Assembly (NCBI GenBank): GCA_903896675.1
Contig: CAITYU010000576.1
Span: 1 to 47,734, forward strand
Source: an uncultured Planctomycetaceae bacterium
GTDB taxonomy: Bacteria > Planctomycetota > Planctomycetia > Planctomycetales > Planctomycetaceae
Direction: 5' to 3'
Length of the DNA: 47,734 bases
Shown: one piece after another, positions 29,289 through 37,737 of the stretch
Position numbering within the stretch: the first letter of the stretch is position 1
How the letters are laid out: every line of letters starts with the position of its first letter
Program-made: the position numbers and the translations under genes
Notes under the pieces: generated by a model
Databases searched by the model: none
The model's input: the letters and a program-made list of their open reading frames with translations, nothing else
What the model was told of the DNA's origin: nothing

Positions 29289-30191
29289 TCAGAGTGGCAA
29301 CTGTCGGAGATTCATGTCGAGCAGTCGCTGCAGCTGCTGTTCGGCTTTGTCCGGAGCATCAGCGAATCGGGCGGCATCCCAGAGGTCGGCAAAGACTCGT
29401 CCACGCTGCCATGAGAGTGCTTCGCGGAGTACCCATTCGAGTGAGGACAGTCTGGGGGGCGCGAATTGTCCTGCACTCTGCAATTGATCCAGCATGCCGT
29501 TGCCAGCTCGTACCGGGATTACTGAACAACAGGAAACTCCACAGTCGAAAGCAAATCGAACGGACTGCAGTGCCTGTTCAATGCCCTCCTGTTCACTGCT
29601 CCACGGTAGTTTCAGAAGAATGAAAGTGCGAATGAGGATTTGATGTTTCAGAAGCAGTTGACAGGCGGCTGCAAAGTCCGCGAGTGTCATTTGTTTGTTG
29701 AGACGTGCCAGAGTGGGTTCGTGGGCGGTCTCAAGTCCGATGGCGATTTCCAGTTGAGTTCCACACAACTGCTGAAACCGGTCGCATTGGTCGGTACACA
29801 ATCGCGGGTGATTTTCGACGATGACTGTGTCGAAGTGTTGAACGCGTTGAGCGACTGCCGGGAGGTCCCGGTGCGGAACGGCAGCCGGGTCGAAGAAGTT
29901 GCCGCTGTTATAAAGTTTGATATGGGGGGCAGGGGGCAACTGTCGCAGAGCGAAATCGATCTGTCCGGGGATCAGGCCGGGGGGCAGTGATTGAGTCAGA
30001 GTGTTCTGCCAGAGGTCACACATCAGGCAGTGAAACGGACACTCCCGATTGGTGAGGAAGACTGTGTTGACTGCTTCCACTCGACCGTGTCGGGAGAATT
30101 CCGGTTCGCTGAGAAAGTGCCACGGTCTGGCTGGATCCAGCAGATTTCTCGGGCCACGAAGGCTGAGGATCTGCTGGGTGGTTGTTTGCAT
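29289..30191 (-). CDS. Radical SAM protein, archaeosine-synthase-beta/TIGR01210-like
   Basis: 300 aa. The 4Fe-4S-binding CxxxCxxC is at C51, C55 and C58 in FLTNRECPFHCLMCDLW; the ECPFxCxMCDLW block is characteristic of the group I know as TIGR01210 / RaSEA-like radical SAM enzymes. Other marks are HIKLYNSGNFFDP, IVENHPRLCTD, LEIAIGLETAHEPTLARLNKQMT and FILLKLPW. It generates a 5'-deoxyadenosyl radical; the bacterial substrate of this subgroup is not known to me. The ATG lies only 21 nt after nuoN on the same strand, so it is probably the last gene of the nuo transcript or reads from it. Family assignment rests on motif similarity only. Confidence 0.8.
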   Translation of the reverse strand: MQTTTQQILSLRGPRNLLDPARPWHFLSEPEFSRHGRVEAVNTVFLTNRECPFHCLMCDLWQNTLTQSLPPGLIPGQIDFALRQLPPAPHIKLYNSGNFFDPAAVPHRDLPAVAQRVQHFDTVIVENHPRLCTDQCDRFQQLCGTQLEIAIGLETAHEPTLARLNKQMTLADFAAACQLLLKHQILIRTFILLKLPWSSEQEGIEQALQSVRFAFDCGVSCCSVIPVRAGNGMLDQLQSAGQFAPPRLSSLEWVLREALSWQRGRVFADLWDAARFADAPDKAEQQLQRLLDMNLRQLPL

Positions 30192-30212
30192 ATCCGGGTT
30201 GTGCTGAAGTGA

Positions 30213-31739
30213 TCAGGCGGTGACAAGGCTGACAGCTGCTGCAGCGGCGTTCCAGAGCCACTGTGGGCTGGCAAAGAGCAGCAGCGTGGAGACGGCACAG
30301 ATGCCTCCGGCGACCGCTGAGGCCGGGCGTGGTTCGGGTTCAAGGATGGTTTTGGGAGCCTCGAAGTACATCAGACCGATGAGTCGCAGGTAGTAGGCTG
30401 CGGCGACGACGGCATTGGCTGCCAGCGCCACAGCGAGTGTCCGGCTGAGTTGGCTGTTGACGACCCAGGCAGCGACGAACAGGTTCAGTTTGCCGAGGAA
30501 CCCGCCGGTCGGTGGCAGTCCGCTGAGGCCGAAAACGCAGACAGCCATGGTGAGCGCGAGTGCGGGGCGGGTCTGGCTGAGTCCGTGGAGATCTTCAAGC
30601 GACCGCAGGGGTCGCGTGCGAGTACCTGCAGCCGCCAGGACAGCAAATGCGCCGATGGACACGATGCCGTAGATGGGCAGGTAGAACATGAGTGCTGCCT
30701 GACCACTGGCCTCGTTGGGATTTTGGCCACCGTATTCTGTGGCCACTGCCAGTCCCACAAGCATGTAGCCGGCGTGTGAGATGCTGGACCAGGCCAGCAT
30801 TCTCAGGACACTGGTCTGGCGAACCGCCATGACGTTGCCGAAGGTCATGGTGACGAGGGCCATGGTGGTGAACAGCCACGCCTGATTTTTCGTGGGTGCC
30901 CATGCGGCAATCCCTTCGGCTCCGGCACACAGTGGGAGGATCTGCAGCAGAGCAGCGAAGCCCACCACCTTGGGCAGGAACGACAGCATGGCAGAGGCCG
31001 ACGGGGCGACTCCCTGGAACACGTCCGGGGCGTAGAAGTGGAAGGGTACAGCGGTGAGTCGGAAGCTGATACCGGCGATCATAATGACCTGAGCAACGAT
31101 CAGCATGCCGTGTTCAAAGCCTGGGATGGCGCGGTGGGAACGTTCAGCGATGGATGCCAGATTTGTGGTGCCGGCGACACCGTAGATCCATGCGAGTCCG
31201 AACAGGACCATGGCGGAGGAGAAGATGCTGAGCAGGAAGTACTTGATGGTGGCTTCGCGGGACATCCAGTCGGCGCGGCCGAGATACAGCAGGATGTAGG
31301 TGGGAATACTGACGAGTTCGAGTCCGAGGAAGATACCGATAAGATCGTTGGCGAGAGCAACGAAGGAGGTGCCGGCGAGGGTGGCGAGGAGGCAGGCGAA
31401 GTTTTCGGCGGCGTGGGCGTCGTCAGTCTGATCCCAGAGGATCAGCGTGAGCAGAAAGCCGGCTCCCAGCGAAATTCCGCGGACGTACCAGGCGAAAGCA
31501 TCGGCTTCGAAGGGTCCGACTGACCCATCAGTCATTGGGGCTTTCAGCCATGCGAATGCTGAGCACAGCAGTGCGAGTAAAGCGAGGGCACCCCAGCGAT
31601 GCTTCAGGCCGACTGGGGAACTGCCATTTTCACTGACCAGAAACGGACCAGTGAGGAACATGATACAGACCGTAGCGATCAGGATGATCTCGGGAATGAT
31701 CAGTCCGGCTGCCTGGTTCAGTTCATTAAATGCGGGCAC
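30213..31739 (-). CDS. nuoN: NADH-quinone oxidoreductase subunit N
   Basis: 508 aa, a multi-spanning antiporter-like subunit of the complex I membrane arm. Conserved Mrp/NuoN-family features include YLGRADWMSREATIKYFLLS, RLTAVPFHFYAPDVFQGVAPSASAMLSFLPK, MLAWSSISHAGYMLVGLAV and FGLSGLPPTGGFLGKLNLFVAA. It conducts protons in response to quinone reduction. It is the final nuo gene, 62 nt after nuoM on the minus strand. Length agrees with the family (~480-510). Confidence 0.97.
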   Translation of the reverse strand: MPAFNELNQAAGLIIPEIILIATVCIMFLTGPFLVSENGSSPVGLKHRWGALALLALLCSAFAWLKAPMTDGSVGPFEADAFAWYVRGISLGAGFLLTLILWDQTDDAHAAENFACLLATLAGTSFVALANDLIGIFLGLELVSIPTYILLYLGRADWMSREATIKYFLLSIFSSAMVLFGLAWIYGVAGTTNLASIAERSHRAIPGFEHGMLIVAQVIMIAGISFRLTAVPFHFYAPDVFQGVAPSASAMLSFLPKVVGFAALLQILPLCAGAEGIAAWAPTKNQAWLFTTMALVTMTFGNVMAVRQTSVLRMLAWSSISHAGYMLVGLAVATEYGGQNPNEASGQAALMFYLPIYGIVSIGAFAVLAAAGTRTRPLRSLEDLHGLSQTRPALALTMAVCVFGLSGLPPTGGFLGKLNLFVAAWVVNSQLSRTLAVALAANAVVAAAYYLRLIGLMYFEAPKTILEPEPRPASAVAGGICAVSTLLLFASPQWLWNAAAAAVSLVTA

Positions 31740-31801
31740 GGCTGGGTCTCGACAACAGAGAAATCAGAACAGTCACGGAAGCAATGTGGAAACGTCTGCA
31801 G

Positions 31802-33469
31802 TCAGAGCTCTGCCGCGGCTGCTTCAGCAGTTTCAGCGGAGGGCTGTGCCGGGGCACCAGGGACCGCTTTGGCTGACGCATCAGCGATTCTTTCAACGAC
31901 CAGTTCCACATCCGGTCGAATGATATCAATGAGCGGGGCAGGGCGAACGCCGATGAACAGGCAGAGAGCCGCGAGGGGGAACAGCGCGAGGAATTCGCGG
32001 GCGTTCATATCCTCAATTTCATGATCGCCGTGATCGCCATGTTCTCCATGATGCGGTTCGCGGAGCTTTCCGAAGAACACCTTCTGCACTGCCGTGAGCA
32101 GATACCACGCCCCGAGGATGACTCCTGTGGTGCCAAGAGCCGAATACAGTGGATTGGCCTTGAACATGCCTGCGAGGGACAGGAATTCACCGACGAACCC
32201 GTTCAGACCCGGCAGTCCGATGCTGGACATGGAAATGAAGACCATGCTGACGCCGATCCGGGGCAATTTTGTGGCCAGTCCTCCGAGTTCGGACATTTCA
32301 CGGGTGTGATAACGTTCGTAAATCATGCCGACGATGATGAACAGGGCTCCGGTTGAAAGTCCATGGTTGATCATCTGCAGAACGCTGCCGGTGATGCCTT
32401 CGGTATTCAGGGCGAACAGTCCGAGCATGCAGAAGCCGAGGTGTGCGACTGAGCTGTAGGCCACCAGTTTCTTGATATCGCTCTGAGCCAGTGCACAGAG
32501 TGAACCGTAGATAATTCCGATCACCGAAAGCAGTCCGATAACCGGCAACCCGACGGTCACAGCAGCGACCGGGAAGAGTGGCAGGCAGAGGCGGAGAAAT
32601 CCGTAGGTTCCCAGTTTCAGCAGGACGCCTGCCAGCACAATACTGCCGGCCGTTGGTGCTTCAACGTGTGCAAGTGGCAGCCACGTGTGGAAGGGGAAGA
32701 CCGGGACCTTGATAAGGAAGCCGGCGGAGACAGCGAGGAACAGTGTGGTCTGCAATTCGGGCGTCAGTGGAAACTTCTGCAGCCATGCTGTGAGTGCCGG
32801 GAGGTTTGTGGGGTTCGTCAGTGGCTCAGGCTGGCTTGAGACGTACAGCACGAGGTACAGCAGTCCGGAGAGTGTCACAAGGCTGCCGGCGAGCGTGTAG
32901 AGGAAGAACTTGACAGCGGCCCATTTGCGGTCCCTGCCACCCCAGACGGCGATGAGGAAGAAGAGTGGGATCAGGGTCATTTCGAAGAAGACGTAGAAGA
33001 GGACCAGGTCGAACGAGCAGAAGACTCCGATAAGCCCGGTCTGCAGGAGCAGGAGTGCGGCGTAGAATTCGGCGGCGCGATCGCGGATTGCTTCCCAGGA
33101 GATCAGCACAGCAGAGACAGTCAGCAGAGCCGTGAGGGCGATCATGGCGACACTGATGCCATCAATTCCGAGATACAGTTCAAGTTTCAGTCTGCCGGTA
33201 TCCAGCCATGGCTGGACAAATTCGATTTTCGGCTTGATGACCGCAGTGGCGGGGGCCGAGGAGACTTTGAGTTGTTTGCCGGTTTCAAGTGCGGCCGGTC
33301 CTGTTGCGTAGTAACTGGCCAGCAGGAACACGGACAGCAGCAGAGTTCCTGCTGCACCGGTGACGGCAACCCAGCGGGAGTTGTCGACTGTCAGCGAAGA
33401 GCGGAACAGCATCAGCAGCACTGCGGTCGCAGCGGGGATTGCCAGAACGAGGAAGAGGAGTGCTTGCAT
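31802..33469 (-). CDS. nuoM: NADH-quinone oxidoreductase subunit M
   Basis: 555 aa, a proton-pumping antiporter-like subunit. Conserved parts are FYVFFEMTLIPLFFLIAVWGG, FPFHTWLPLAHVEAPTAGSIVLAGVLLKLGTYG, QSDIKKLVAYSSVAHLGFCMLGLFAL and SSIGLPGLNGFVGEFLSLAG. Two things are unusual: a His/Asp-rich loop late in the protein (REPHHGEHGDHGDHEIEDMN) and an Ala/Pro/Glu-rich C-terminal tail after VELVVERIADASAKAV. It is separated from nuoL by 69 nt. Confidence 0.97.
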   Translation of the reverse strand: MQALLFLVLAIPAATAVLLMLFRSSLTVDNSRWVAVTGAAGTLLLSVFLLASYYATGPAALETGKQLKVSSAPATAVIKPKIEFVQPWLDTGRLKLELYLGIDGISVAMIALTALLTVSAVLISWEAIRDRAAEFYAALLLLQTGLIGVFCSFDLVLFYVFFEMTLIPLFFLIAVWGGRDRKWAAVKFFLYTLAGSLVTLSGLLYLVLYVSSQPEPLTNPTNLPALTAWLQKFPLTPELQTTLFLAVSAGFLIKVPVFPFHTWLPLAHVEAPTAGSIVLAGVLLKLGTYGFLRLCLPLFPVAAVTVGLPVIGLLSVIGIIYGSLCALAQSDIKKLVAYSSVAHLGFCMLGLFALNTEGITGSVLQMINHGLSTGALFIIVGMIYERYHTREMSELGGLATKLPRIGVSMVFISMSSIGLPGLNGFVGEFLSLAGMFKANPLYSALGTTGVILGAWYLLTAVQKVFFGKLREPHHGEHGDHGDHEIEDMNAREFLALFPLAALCLFIGVRPAPLIDIIRPDVELVVERIADASAKAVPGAPAQPSAETAEAAAAEL

Positions 33470-33538
33470 GAATCTTGCGCCGAGGGCTGAATGCAGAGAA
33501 CGGGTCGAAAAACACCGGCTGAGGTTCGGTCGAACCGT

Positions 33539-35674
33539 TCAGGAAATTCCAAGACAGATCACAACAAGAACCACCAGACCGAACCACATCAGTCCGGCAT
33601 ATGCAGTCACAACTCCGCCCTGCAGGGATCGGATGCGATCACCGAGGACGCGTGGCACAGTACCGAGTGAGTCGATCAGACCATCGATGACAAGTCGGTC
33701 GTACAGCGTGGAGAGGAATGCGATTCCTCGCAGCGGCAGTACGACCAGCACATAGAGGATTTCGTCGAGGTAGAATTTCCCCTGCGAGATCACGTAGAAG
33801 GGTTTGAGTACCACAGCGATGGTTCCGGGAACCTTCGGCATGACGACGTACAGCATCCATGCCATGCCGATACCGGCGGAAGCGATGAACACGCTGAGTG
33901 CCATAACATCGAGGTGGAAATGGGCTTCAAAGGGTGTGAGTCCGGTGGTTTTGGCGAGCGTATTGCTGAACAGGTGAGTCGGCCCGACAGCGAGGCCGAT
34001 GAGCAGAGCGGCCACGGCAAGGATTCGCAGCGGCCAGGCCATGATGGGCGTGGCTTCATGCGGGTGGTGGCCGGCTTCCTCAGGAAATTTCTCGGGGCCC
34101 CAGAACGTCATAAAGTAGGCTCGAAATGTGTAGAAGGCGGTCAGCAGCGCGGTAAGTGATGCGACAACCAGTATGGAGCCAAAGAACAGGCGATGTTCGC
34201 CCGTTCGGGAAGCGGCCATCAGGACGGCGAGGATTTCATCCTTGCTCCAGAAGCCTGCCAGCAGTGGAACTCCGGCCAGTGCAGCGGCACCCACAAGGAA
34301 TGTCCAGTGGGTGATGGGTAGTGCTTTCCGCAGTCCGCTGAAGCGACGCATGTCAATGACGTCACCCATGGCATGCATCACACTTCCGGCTGCCAGAAAC
34401 AGCAGAGCCTTGAAGAAGGCATGTGTGAACAGGTGAAACATGCCGGCTGTGACGGCCATTGTTGCGAGGCCTGGATCGGCGGCACCGCAGCCGAGAGCCA
34501 TGAACATGAAACCCAGCTGGCTGACGGTGGAGTAAGCGAGGACGCGTTTGAGGTCCGTCTGTGTCAGAGCGATGAGTGCGGCGATGGCAGCCGTGATGGC
34601 TCCGGTACCCGTAACCAGCAGCTGGGCCTGTGGCGCCAGAACAAACAGTGGTGTGCAGCGAGCGACGAGGTACACACCGGCGGTTACCATGGTCGCTGCA
34701 TGGATCAGGGCGCTGACCGGGGTCGGTCCTTCCATGGCGTCGGGCAGCCAGACCTGGAGCGGGAACTGAGCAGACTTGCCCATCGCTCCGAGGAACAGGC
34801 AGAAGCAGATCAGTGTTATGACACCGCTGTTGGTCGCTGCGATGGCCTGGATACGGTCCGGATTACCCAGGACGCCGGCGAAGTCCACAGTCCCGAAGCT
34901 GGTCCAGATCAGGAAGATGGCCATGATCAGACCGAAGTCGCCGATGCGGTTAACCACGAAGGCTTTCTTCGATGCCGCCGCAGCAGACGGTTTACGGAAC
35001 CAGAAACCAATCAGCAGGTAACTGCAGAGTCCCACCATTTCCCAGAAGACGAACAGCATGACAAAGCTGTTGGACATGACCAGCATGCACATGGAGAACA
35101 CGAACATGGAGACTGCAGCGAAGAACCGGGGATAGCCCGGGTCGTGATGCATGTAGCCGGATCCGAACAGTGCAACCAGCAGACTGACTCCGGTGACCAT
35201 TGCCAGCATGATGGAGGCGATCGAGTCGACTCGCAGTTCCAGCGGGACTCGCATGCCGGAGCGCTGGCGATTCTTGTCGGGGATGGTGTCCGCAGGATTG
35301 ACCTCGGCCGTTTCGGGAGCGGGTTCCAGAGCCAGCCATTCTCCGATGTAGACGACCACTTCCGGCTTGTCAGCGGCGGTTGTCGGAGCCAGCGTGGGGA
35401 TGGCTGCGGGTGCAGTGGCTGCACCAGACTCGGCTTCGGGTGCAGCGACCATATCGGGGGGCGGGATGAATCCTGCGGTTGCCGCGGAGTTCTGCTGGGG
35501 CAGCAGCAGGAGGACAGCGAGGGAGGCTGCGAATGAGACCGCGAGCGCCGACCAGCAGGGAATATGGCTGCGGTATTTCAGAAGTTTGGGGCCCAGCAGC
35601 GCTGTGATCACGGCGGACAACAGCGGTGCCGCCGGGATCAGACAAAGCAGTGGTGCCAGCATTTCTTGTGACAT
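33539..35674 (-). CDS. nuoL: NADH-quinone oxidoreductase subunit L
   Basis: 711 aa, longer than the common ~610-650. Conserved parts include FVFWEMVGLCSYLLIGFWF, GKSAQFPLQVWLPDAMEGPTPVSALIHAATMVTAGVYL, TQTDLKRVLAYSTVSQLGFMFMALG and AGVPLLAGFWSKDEIL, plus the long C-terminal lateral helix region. The extra length is mainly an Ala/Pro/Glu-rich linker at residues ~60-140, between the first membrane pair and the ELRVDSIASIML segment, and probably extracytoplasmic. It pumps protons at the distal end of the membrane arm. It follows nuoK after 44 nt. Confidence 0.97.
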   Translation of the reverse strand: MSQEMLAPLLCLIPAAPLLSAVITALLGPKLLKYRSHIPCWSALAVSFAASLAVLLLLPQQNSAATAGFIPPPDMVAAPEAESGAATAPAAIPTLAPTTAADKPEVVVYIGEWLALEPAPETAEVNPADTIPDKNRQRSGMRVPLELRVDSIASIMLAMVTGVSLLVALFGSGYMHHDPGYPRFFAAVSMFVFSMCMLVMSNSFVMLFVFWEMVGLCSYLLIGFWFRKPSAAAASKKAFVVNRIGDFGLIMAIFLIWTSFGTVDFAGVLGNPDRIQAIAATNSGVITLICFCLFLGAMGKSAQFPLQVWLPDAMEGPTPVSALIHAATMVTAGVYLVARCTPLFVLAPQAQLLVTGTGAITAAIAALIALTQTDLKRVLAYSTVSQLGFMFMALGCGAADPGLATMAVTAGMFHLFTHAFFKALLFLAAGSVMHAMGDVIDMRRFSGLRKALPITHWTFLVGAAALAGVPLLAGFWSKDEILAVLMAASRTGEHRLFFGSILVVASLTALLTAFYTFRAYFMTFWGPEKFPEEAGHHPHEATPIMAWPLRILAVAALLIGLAVGPTHLFSNTLAKTTGLTPFEAHFHLDVMALSVFIASAGIGMAWMLYVVMPKVPGTIAVVLKPFYVISQGKFYLDEILYVLVVLPLRGIAFLSTLYDRLVIDGLIDSLGTVPRVLGDRIRSLQGGVVTAYAGLMWFGLVVLVVICLGIS

Positions 35675-35718
35675 GAGAAAATCTTCCAGCCAGTCAGTTC
35701 AGGGCTCAGTCGAGCACT

Positions 35719-36201
35719 TTATACGGGAGTCCGGTCAGGGCGTTTGGGATCAGCATTCACAGTTCTGGGCAGTTCCCGTGGCTGTCGGCCTGCAGGAGTC
35801 AGCAGCGGGATTCCGTCGTAGGCTGATGGCAGAGACTGTGGTCCGTCCGCGTCGGCCATGACAGGTACCGGAGTATCAAATTCGCGAAGCTCAGACCAGA
35901 GCCGGATATCGAGTGAGTGAGTCTGGCGATACAGGGCGAGGACGAGCGACAGGGCGAGTCCGGCTTCGCAGGCTGCAACTGTCAGCACAAAGATTGTGAA
36001 TGCCTGACCTTCCTGATTCTGATGGATTTTGCCGAAGGTGACGAGGCTGAGAGAGACTCCGTGAAGCATGAGTTCAGCGGAGAGAACCAGCAGGATCAGG
36101 TTGCGGCGTGTCAGAAAGCCGATGGCTCCGAGGACAAACAGTCCGGCGGCCACCATCAGAGATCGCAGTTCTTCGTAATTCAATGGTGTCATTTCAGACA
36201 T
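35719..36201 (-). CDS. nuoK: NADH-quinone oxidoreductase subunit K with C-terminal extension
   Basis: 160 aa against the usual ~100. Residues ~8-93 contain the three membrane helices with the conserved glutamates E43 (VLSAELMLHGVSLSL) and E79 (FVLTVAACEAGLALSLVLALYR), which lie in the proton path next to NuoJ. Residues ~105-160 are a hydrophilic Pro/Asp/Arg-rich addition (PVPVMADADGPQSLPSAYDG...) without recognised homology. The start codon overlaps the nuoJ stop by one base (36201), so translation is coupled. Confidence 0.94.
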   Translation of the reverse strand: MSEMTPLNYEELRSLMVAAGLFVLGAIGFLTRRNLILLVLSAELMLHGVSLSLVTFGKIHQNQEGQAFTIFVLTVAACEAGLALSLVLALYRQTHSLDIRLWSELREFDTPVPVMADADGPQSLPSAYDGIPLLTPAGRQPRELPRTVNADPKRPDRTPV

Positions 36202-37019
36202 CAGAGTGCTCCTTCTTCGCGTCGCGGAGCAATCGCAATTGCACCGATGCTGGCAACGAGGAGAATGGTTCCGGCCAGTTCCACAGCGAACAGGTAGTCG
36301 CCGAAGAGAGACCGACCAAGTCCTTTCATGCTGCCGACCGGAGTTTCCGGGGTCGCTTTGCTGAGCATAGCGGGAATGACGGGTGGCGGAGGTGGAATGG
36401 GGGCATCCGGCGAGGGCAGCGGGGGAGGGCTGGTAGCCGATCCTTTCGTTGTACTCTGCTTTTCAGCGGCGACGATTCCGGGGCGTTCCACTTTCAGCGG
36501 ATTGGTCTGCAGTTGCTGTACGACGACACCGAGCAGAACGAAGGATGAAAGTACAGCGGGGACAACCAGCTGTGCCCGGCGGTCATAGCCTGCAGCACCC
36601 GACTGCTGAGCCAGCATGATAACGAACAGGAATGTCACGATCACAGCGCCGGCGTAGACGATGATGGTCGCCGCTGCAAGGAACGGTGCGCTCTGCAACA
36701 TGAACAGACCGCATGTACCGAGAGTGGCGAGGGCGAACCAGAGCGCCCCATAGACGGGGTTCTTTGAGGTGATCATCAGGGCTGCGCAGAGCAGGGCGGT
36801 GAGAGCGAAGGTCCAGAACATCACCTCGGACTGCAGAGTATCGATACCGCGACCGGCACCGAGACAGAACGCCAGAACACCGGCGGCAGCGAGGATTATG
36901 CCGGGCAGCCCCGGTCGCGATTTTCCGGGTTTCCCGGATGGCATCAGCCACAACAGGCCGATGGCCCAGAGCACGAGCCCGCCGATGGAAGCGGGGTGCT
37001 GCTGCATCCACTCATTCAT
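36201..37019 (-). CDS. nuoJ: NADH-quinone oxidoreductase subunit J, enlarged
   Basis: 272 aa compared with about 165-200 normally. The core is clear: EVMFWTFALTALLCAALMITSKNPVYGALWFALATLG (65-101) and FLAAATIIVYAGAVIVTFLFVIMLAQ (113-138), which contains the glycine-rich third helix with its pi-bulge. Extra parts are an N-terminal region (1-60) with one or two added hydrophobic segments, and a Pro/Thr/Lys-rich insert (~175-230, SPPPLPSPDAPIPPPPP) before the last helix (DYLFAVELAGTILLVASIGAIAI). The start overlaps the nuoI stop as ATGA (37016-37019). Confidence 0.94.
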   Translation of the reverse strand: MNEWMQQHPASIGGLVLWAIGLLWLMPSGKPGKSRPGLPGIILAAAGVLAFCLGAGRGIDTLQSEVMFWTFALTALLCAALMITSKNPVYGALWFALATLGTCGLFMLQSAPFLAAATIIVYAGAVIVTFLFVIMLAQQSGAAGYDRRAQLVVPAVLSSFVLLGVVVQQLQTNPLKVERPGIVAAEKQSTTKGSATSPPPLPSPDAPIPPPPPVIPAMLSKATPETPVGSMKGLGRSLFGDYLFAVELAGTILLVASIGAIAIAPRREEGAL

Positions 37020-37684
37020 TGCTGTCCCTCCCGACCTGTCGTTCGAATCACGCCGGCTGTTTCTGACTTCGCCGAACGATCGCTGACTGGCACGGTTGTG
37101 GCCGGCCCAACAGCGGGCAGCTGCACGAATTCTGAGGCCGGTCCCAGTTTGCCACGACCGGTTCGCACCGGGTCGCGAGGATCGTTTTTGGTACGGTCAA
37201 ACACACCGAGCAGTTTTTCGCGATCGTACATCAGGTCCGACCGGGATTCGCCGGTCAGGTCGTAGATGTGAGTCAGCTCGATGGCGTCCACCGGGCAGGC
37301 TTCTTCGCACATGCCGCAGTAGATGCAGCGGAGCTCATCAAGTACGAAGGATTTGGGGAACTTGTCACGGTCGGGCCATTCCGGTGGAGCAGCCTGGGCT
37401 TCGATGGTGATGCAGCGGGCCGGACAGGCGGTCGCACACATCATGCAGGCCACGCATTTGACGCGGTCCTGCTCATCACGATTCAGGCGATGCACCCCAC
37501 GGTAGTGCAGCGGCAGTTCCGGCTTGACCTCGGGAAACTGCTGTGTGACCGGTTTGCGGTCCACAACGTGTTTCAGTGTGGTTTTGAGCCCCTGCATGAT
37601 GGCCGGCACAAAGGTGGATTCCCAGAAGCCCAGTTCAGGCTCTTCCACCCAGCGGACATGCTTTTTTCTCTTGGTCTCAGACAT
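37016..37684 (-). CDS. nuoI: NADH-quinone oxidoreductase subunit I (2x 4Fe-4S ferredoxin type)
   Basis: 222 aa. Two ferredoxin motifs bind clusters N6a and N6b: CVACMMCATACPARCI and CIYCGMCEEACPVDAI. The peripheral-membrane N-terminus starts near WESTFVPAIMQGLKTTLKHV. The core (to EKLLGVFDRTKNDP) is normal, and a ~50-residue Gly/Ser/Thr-rich tail follows. It transfers electrons from NuoG to NuoB. The ATG lies 53 nt after the nuoH stop, and the 3' end is coupled to nuoJ. Confidence 0.97.
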   Translation of the reverse strand: MSETKRKKHVRWVEEPELGFWESTFVPAIMQGLKTTLKHVVDRKPVTQQFPEVKPELPLHYRGVHRLNRDEQDRVKCVACMMCATACPARCITIEAQAAPPEWPDRDKFPKSFVLDELRCIYCGMCEEACPVDAIELTHIYDLTGESRSDLMYDREKLLGVFDRTKNDPRDPVRTGRGKLGPASEFVQLPAVGPATTVPVSDRSAKSETAGVIRTTGREGQQ

Positions 37685-37737
37685 GTTTCAGAACCTTCTC
37701 AGCACCTTCCACAAATGCGGACAGTAGTTGGACACAG

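Noticed and set aside
34373-35536. Open frame of about 387 codons on the + strand opposite nuoL
   Set aside because: The sequence is Gly/Asp/His/Gln-rich and antisense to the clear NuoL; no family features or ribosome site.
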